Program-made: the position numbers and the translations under genes | Source: Oscheius onirici | Lineage: Eukaryota > Nematoda > Chromadorea > Rhabditida > Rhabditidae | Direction of reading: 5' to 3' | Assembly (NCBI GenBank): GCA_932521025.1 | Contig: OW051470.1 | Span: forward strand, 4,884,501 to 4,948,500 | Length of the DNA: 64,000 nucleotides | In this document: one piece after another, positions 60,401 to 64,000 of the stretch | How positions within the stretch are numbered: position 1 is the first letter of the stretch | Layout: every line of letters starts with the position of its first letter | Notes under the pieces: generated by a model | Told to the model about the DNA's origin: nothing | The model's database searches: none | What the model saw: only the letters and a program-made list of their open reading frames with translations

Positions 60401-61862
60401 GTGCCAGCTCTGGAATTTAGGATTCTTGATTTCGTCCGTTTCGCGTCCGAGGAAAAGTCGCAGTTTAACCCCCGCGAAAAAGCTTTGCCCCACCTTTTTA
60501 CTTTTTTTTCAGAACTGCCCCCTACTTACCCAATCATTTTGTCGTCCTATCTCTGCGAAAAGCTGTGCAGCTGGAGATTGGGCAACAGCCACGGCTCCTG
60601 GGACAACGTTCGGGGTCGATGGTTTTGGCGACGGAGAATTGGACGAAGACATTTGCTGACTAATATCTTCCATCTGTAAAGAACTCTACTCCCTTTTGCT
60701 GTCAAGCCCTGTTGAATCATTCTCCCACACCCGAATTGCCCTCATCTCTGAGACTCATTGGCGCTGTCCAGCTCTTTTTTCCCGTCCTCCGACTGTCCTT
60801 TAACACGACTTCTTCACCCATCCCGATGGCGTAATTTCGGTGTGCCATGACCCAGAATGTATACACAGACTGATCAAACATACTGTACTATAATAATTAC
60901 CTTGAAAGGACCCATCTGTCCCAGCAGACTCTTGCTTATCATTTCCAATAGATTTCCTGTCATCCCGACATCCACATCATCTTCCTTATCATTCGAACCA
61001 CTAGAGACCTGAAATCTCATATTCTTAATACCACCTCCACACTTTTAACGGAATTGATAACATATTTTCTTCACGAGGAGCTAAACCTGCTCATCCGAAG
61101 CTCAGACTCAGTTTTCAACATAAACTTACAATGGATCCGTTACTGCTCCGAGCAGAAGAGGGGGCAGCCGGAGACTGTCCTTCTTGTGGAGCTTCTCCGG
61201 TCAGAGGTTGGGTTGCGTCGGTTGGTGGCGACCGAGATGAGTCGAGCTGAAAAGTCTAATATCAGGAAACATTGCAGCCTAGAAGTACTGCCAGAGTTGT
61301 TTTGAATATTTAATGGAAAGTGTTAGTTTCGCTAAACTAGGCGGATAGGAACGGCAGTGAATTCTAAACACACTGAATGTTAGGCTAGCAGAAAATGTGT
61401 ATTAAACGGAGATTGTCCTGACGCGATTAAACTCTGCTTTGATTGCAAAACATAGATGTTTGAGTTCTAGCTAGATCTTTCGGCATTTTGTAAGACTGTT
61501 TTGGATTCCCCCTCAATGTTTACCCGCTGGCAGTTTCACACGCAGGTAAGGGCAGTGAGAGAGGTGATTCAAAGGTCGTTTATAGGGGCCCATCGATGTG
61601 GATGATCATCATAGCTTTTCTTTAGGCAAGACAGATTCCACCCACCATTGATTGTCTTTTTTGGGAAATTCTCGAAAGTTGTACTGTAAGGGAAGAGACA
61701 ACACCTTTTATGACTGGCGGTCAACATGTGTGGTTCCAAATGCCTCACTCTGAGTAGAATACCTTTCTTTGTTATAGAACCCGTGTAGAAAAGTCCAAAA
61801 CTGACCGAAACATCGATGCGGAACTTCTTTTCAGGCGGACCTTCGGCAAGCAGCGAGCTCAT
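57415..61862 (-). CDS. BED zinc-finger protein with hAT-transposase-like segment
   Basis: Proposed first exon MSSLLAEGPPEKKFRIDVS, then a Ser/Pro-rich exon (LDSSRSPPTDATQPLTGEAP), VSSGSNDKEDDVDVGMTGNL, and EDISQQMSSSNSPSPKPST. The BED finger (about 60390-60160) reads PVWKYFVYNKAEN, CIVGDC, then HTSTLACHLKKHPDEYAEF. Around 59371-59045 comes KKWRRDERRQKELESRLAIA, then SPLWRELFEVAQPKFSFPDD and IIEQLIVSHHNRLLQSI, which resembles the part of hAT transposases and ZBED proteins that follows the finger (a residue-pair FxELxxxxxPxxxxP pattern). The long C-terminal half (about 58614-57787) is helical (AIDELKKSIFAMIFAFVAKT) and ends ANRSYLPKTY at TAA 57415-57417. This suggests a domesticated hAT-derived regulator. 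The joins of the first two exons are the least certain. Confidence 0.75.
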
Positions 61863-64000
61863 TGTTGAATGCTGTGAATGGACGTGCTTATTGACTGTCA
61901 ATATCCAGCATCAAACTGAAACAATTTAATCATTAGAACTGAAAAAGAAGAGAAAAGATACTGGGGTCCACGTCTGGTTCGGGTATTTACCCCCATGTGT
62001 GGCCAACTGTTAGCTCAGGAGGAGTCATGCACAAACCCATATACGTGGATAGCGATACAGCGCGAGACTGTCCTACAGGTCATGTAACTCGTTTGGGAAG
62101 GGCCTATTGATAGCAGCTTCTAGAGAGATCATACACTCAGCCTGATTACTACAGTAATCCTGTGATCTCGTGAGATGTGAGGGAATTACCGCCAGATAAG
62201 CAGAGCCACGAGTCTCTCTTTCGACACTTTCAGAATGAATGATTTCCGATACACTTGTAAACACCTTTTTCGGTCAAAACAAAAGCTGGGAGAGAGGACT
62301 GGAACCGGGAGAAAACAGATTACCGGGTGAGATGAATAGAAAAGATATGTATTTCGGGTTACGCGGGCTTGTTGACTGGTAAGACAACTGGAAGTAGCTA
62401 GGAGATAGACATCTCAGTGGGTTATGTCGAGACGAAAGGATTGTACTGTAACCCGAGAGGAGTCCCAATTGACTGCGATTAGGACGCGGGTGGGGAAGGC
62501 GGAGTCGAAGACAGTACATTTATTAGGTGGAGGAAGAATATCAATGAGACTGTCATCGCGTCCCAATAAAAAAGTCATGTGAGAACTACCAATGGTGTCT
62601 CCAGCTTTCAACAAACGGGAGCTCAGCGGGTTCAGACCCATCGGGTGAAATCGTTCGAGAGGAATGAGAGGGGATAAATAGGACTGCCAATCCCAGGAAT
62701 TGAGAGTCAAAAGATTTCTGTGCTACTTTTAATTTGGAAAAAAGCCGGACACTCAGCAAGAATCTCATGCAAATGAAGGAAAGGATTTATACCGTGATGG
62801 AGAACACCTCGTGTGTACTTTATGATTGGAAGTACCAATAAAGAGGTCTGTTCAGTAAAGAATGAAACGGATCGATGGGTTTTTGAGGTGAGAAGCAATA
62901 ACTTCGCCCCGAATATTGCGGGGATGGGAACTTCTCGTGACAGGTATAGTAGCTCTGTAGAGAGAAAAGATTCAATAGAAACAGTCTCCTTGTGAGAACA
63001 GCTCTTTATTGCCCATTTCGCACTGTCTACGATAATTTTTGACGTTCCTTTACTTATCAACTCGGGTGTGGAAACTCGAAAGCTGCAAATGATCCGACTT
63101 TACCCCTTCTAAGCCAAAAGAGATTCGCTATCAGAGATCCATCCAAATGGAATTGGGCACTTTTTCAAGGCTTAGCCGAAGGTGTGGGCGCTCGAAATCA
63201 ACATGAGTGAGGCTCCTTAAAGCTGTTGCATTCCATTAGTATAAGTGAAGACTGATATCACGGTGTGCTGCCAGCTTATCCTCGAAAATAAAGCAGTGTG
63301 AGGGGTTAGAGTGTGCTCTTTTCGAGAGCTCTTTTCAAGACTACGGTAGTAAAAAGAAGACCCTATCTGGGCAATCTGCAACAGGAGCAATGCGTATTTA
63401 CATGGCAGGAAAGAGACGTCTCGAGGGACGACTCATCGGTTATGATCGAAGAGCTAGCTGAGGCGACGGACTGATGGACAAGGTAGCGAACAGGCGGAAG
63501 TGCATACTTTTACCCACTACTCGAATATATTAACGCGCGCAAAGAGTACCAAACTATCGATCGAGACACAGAGACTGTGCTCATATCCGGCAAATTCAAC
63601 TAATGGGTTCTGAGTTGCGGAAATGCAAATTACCGGAGAGACAACCATCCGGCCCAGTGCTGCATAATCAGACAAGTGGATAGGAAGAAGTAGACTGTTG
63701 GTCTATGACCCTACTCCAAATGAAAATTGTGGGTCACGTTTCATTAATTTCTACCAAAAAGATAAACTCAAAAGCGTTTGAAATGAACAAAGAAATTTTC
63801 AGAAGTACGTTGGTGCACCCCTGCCTCTTTCTGGTCAACCTGACCCGGATTCTCCCACTTTGCTTTCTAGAAGAAAAACAAATGTGTTTAAACTCGGAAG
63901 GAACACGAATCTATCAAGTCGCCCATCTTAATCTAAAATCAAATTCTTTTCCTAATTCCTAAAGAGAATGCGATGAGAGCGGGCGAAACCCCAGGAGAGA
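61863..64000. other. No gene recognised at right edge
   Basis: This holds the upstream region of the BED-finger gene and then about 2 kb without supported features. Frames of 60-117 codons occur (for example 62707-63060 minus) but lack motifs and splice-consistent continuation. A palindrome GATTACT-AC-AGTAATC is at 62144-62159, the same element seen repeatedly in the 34-37 kb region. Confidence 0.5.

Overview
The window looks like nuclear DNA of a nematode, probably a compact, short-intron rhabditid-type genome. Evidence: many introns of only about 32-50 bp with GT(A/G)AG donors and TTT(C/T)AG-like acceptors, near-adjacent genes on both strands, splice-acceptor-like TTTNCAG directly before some start codons (Ran at 29896), and two gene types I know as nematode-associated, a ground-like (grl) protein and an insulin/EGF-receptor L-domain (irld) protein. 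I cannot name the genus.

Layout. 1-1.6 kb (minus): Ser/Thr-rich mucin-like frame running off the left edge. 1.76-2.02 kb: small inverted-repeat transposon with an 8-bp target duplication. 2-3.9 kb: no gene, a dispersed repeat. 3.9-10.9 kb (minus): full-size ABCA transporter of the CED-7 type. 12.9-15.4 kb (plus): grl gene built from Gly/Cys micro-exons. 15.6-20.05 kb (minus): VPS36, FIP1 and RBX1 in a row. 20.15-24.5 kb (plus): a 60-aa gene, a frame-interrupted irld gene and a flavin monooxygenase in a row. 24.6-26.9 kb (minus): secreted Tyr/Gln/Gly/Ser-rich repeat protein. 27.5-29.2 kb (minus): dyskerin. 29.9-30.7 kb (plus): Ran. 31-39.7 kb: gene-poor. 39.7-44.5 kb (plus): protein with two BED fingers. 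45.0-46.6 kb (minus): p38-like MAP kinase with an altered activation loop. 47.1-47.8 kb (plus): atypical bZIP. 48.3-52.2 kb (minus): PAN2. 52.9-55.8 kb (plus): eEF1A, with a 1.2-kb intron carrying tRNA-like and foldback sequences. 55.9-56.4 kb (minus): small tail-anchored protein. 57.4-61.9 kb (minus): BED finger protein with a hAT-transposase-like segment. 61.9-64 kb: nothing recognised.

Most genes are conserved housekeeping genes: ESCRT-II, mRNA 3'-end processing, cullin-RING ligase, H/ACA pseudouridylation, nuclear transport, deadenylation and translation elongation. Mixed in are nematode-type secreted or signalling genes that look fast-evolving. Two same-strand runs with gaps of about 200-370 bp (VPS36-FIP1-RBX1; small gene-irld-FMO) could be operons, but this is inferred from spacing only.

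The most interesting points are the p38-like kinase whose dual-phosphorylation motif reads TQC, the secreted FUS-like low-complexity protein, the grl micro-exon cassettes all in phase 1, a bZIP lacking the invariant Asn, the near-perfect 140-bp foldback inside the eEF1A intron, and the irld gene with several one-base frame breaks. All exon boundaries were read by eye and are approximate unless stated.
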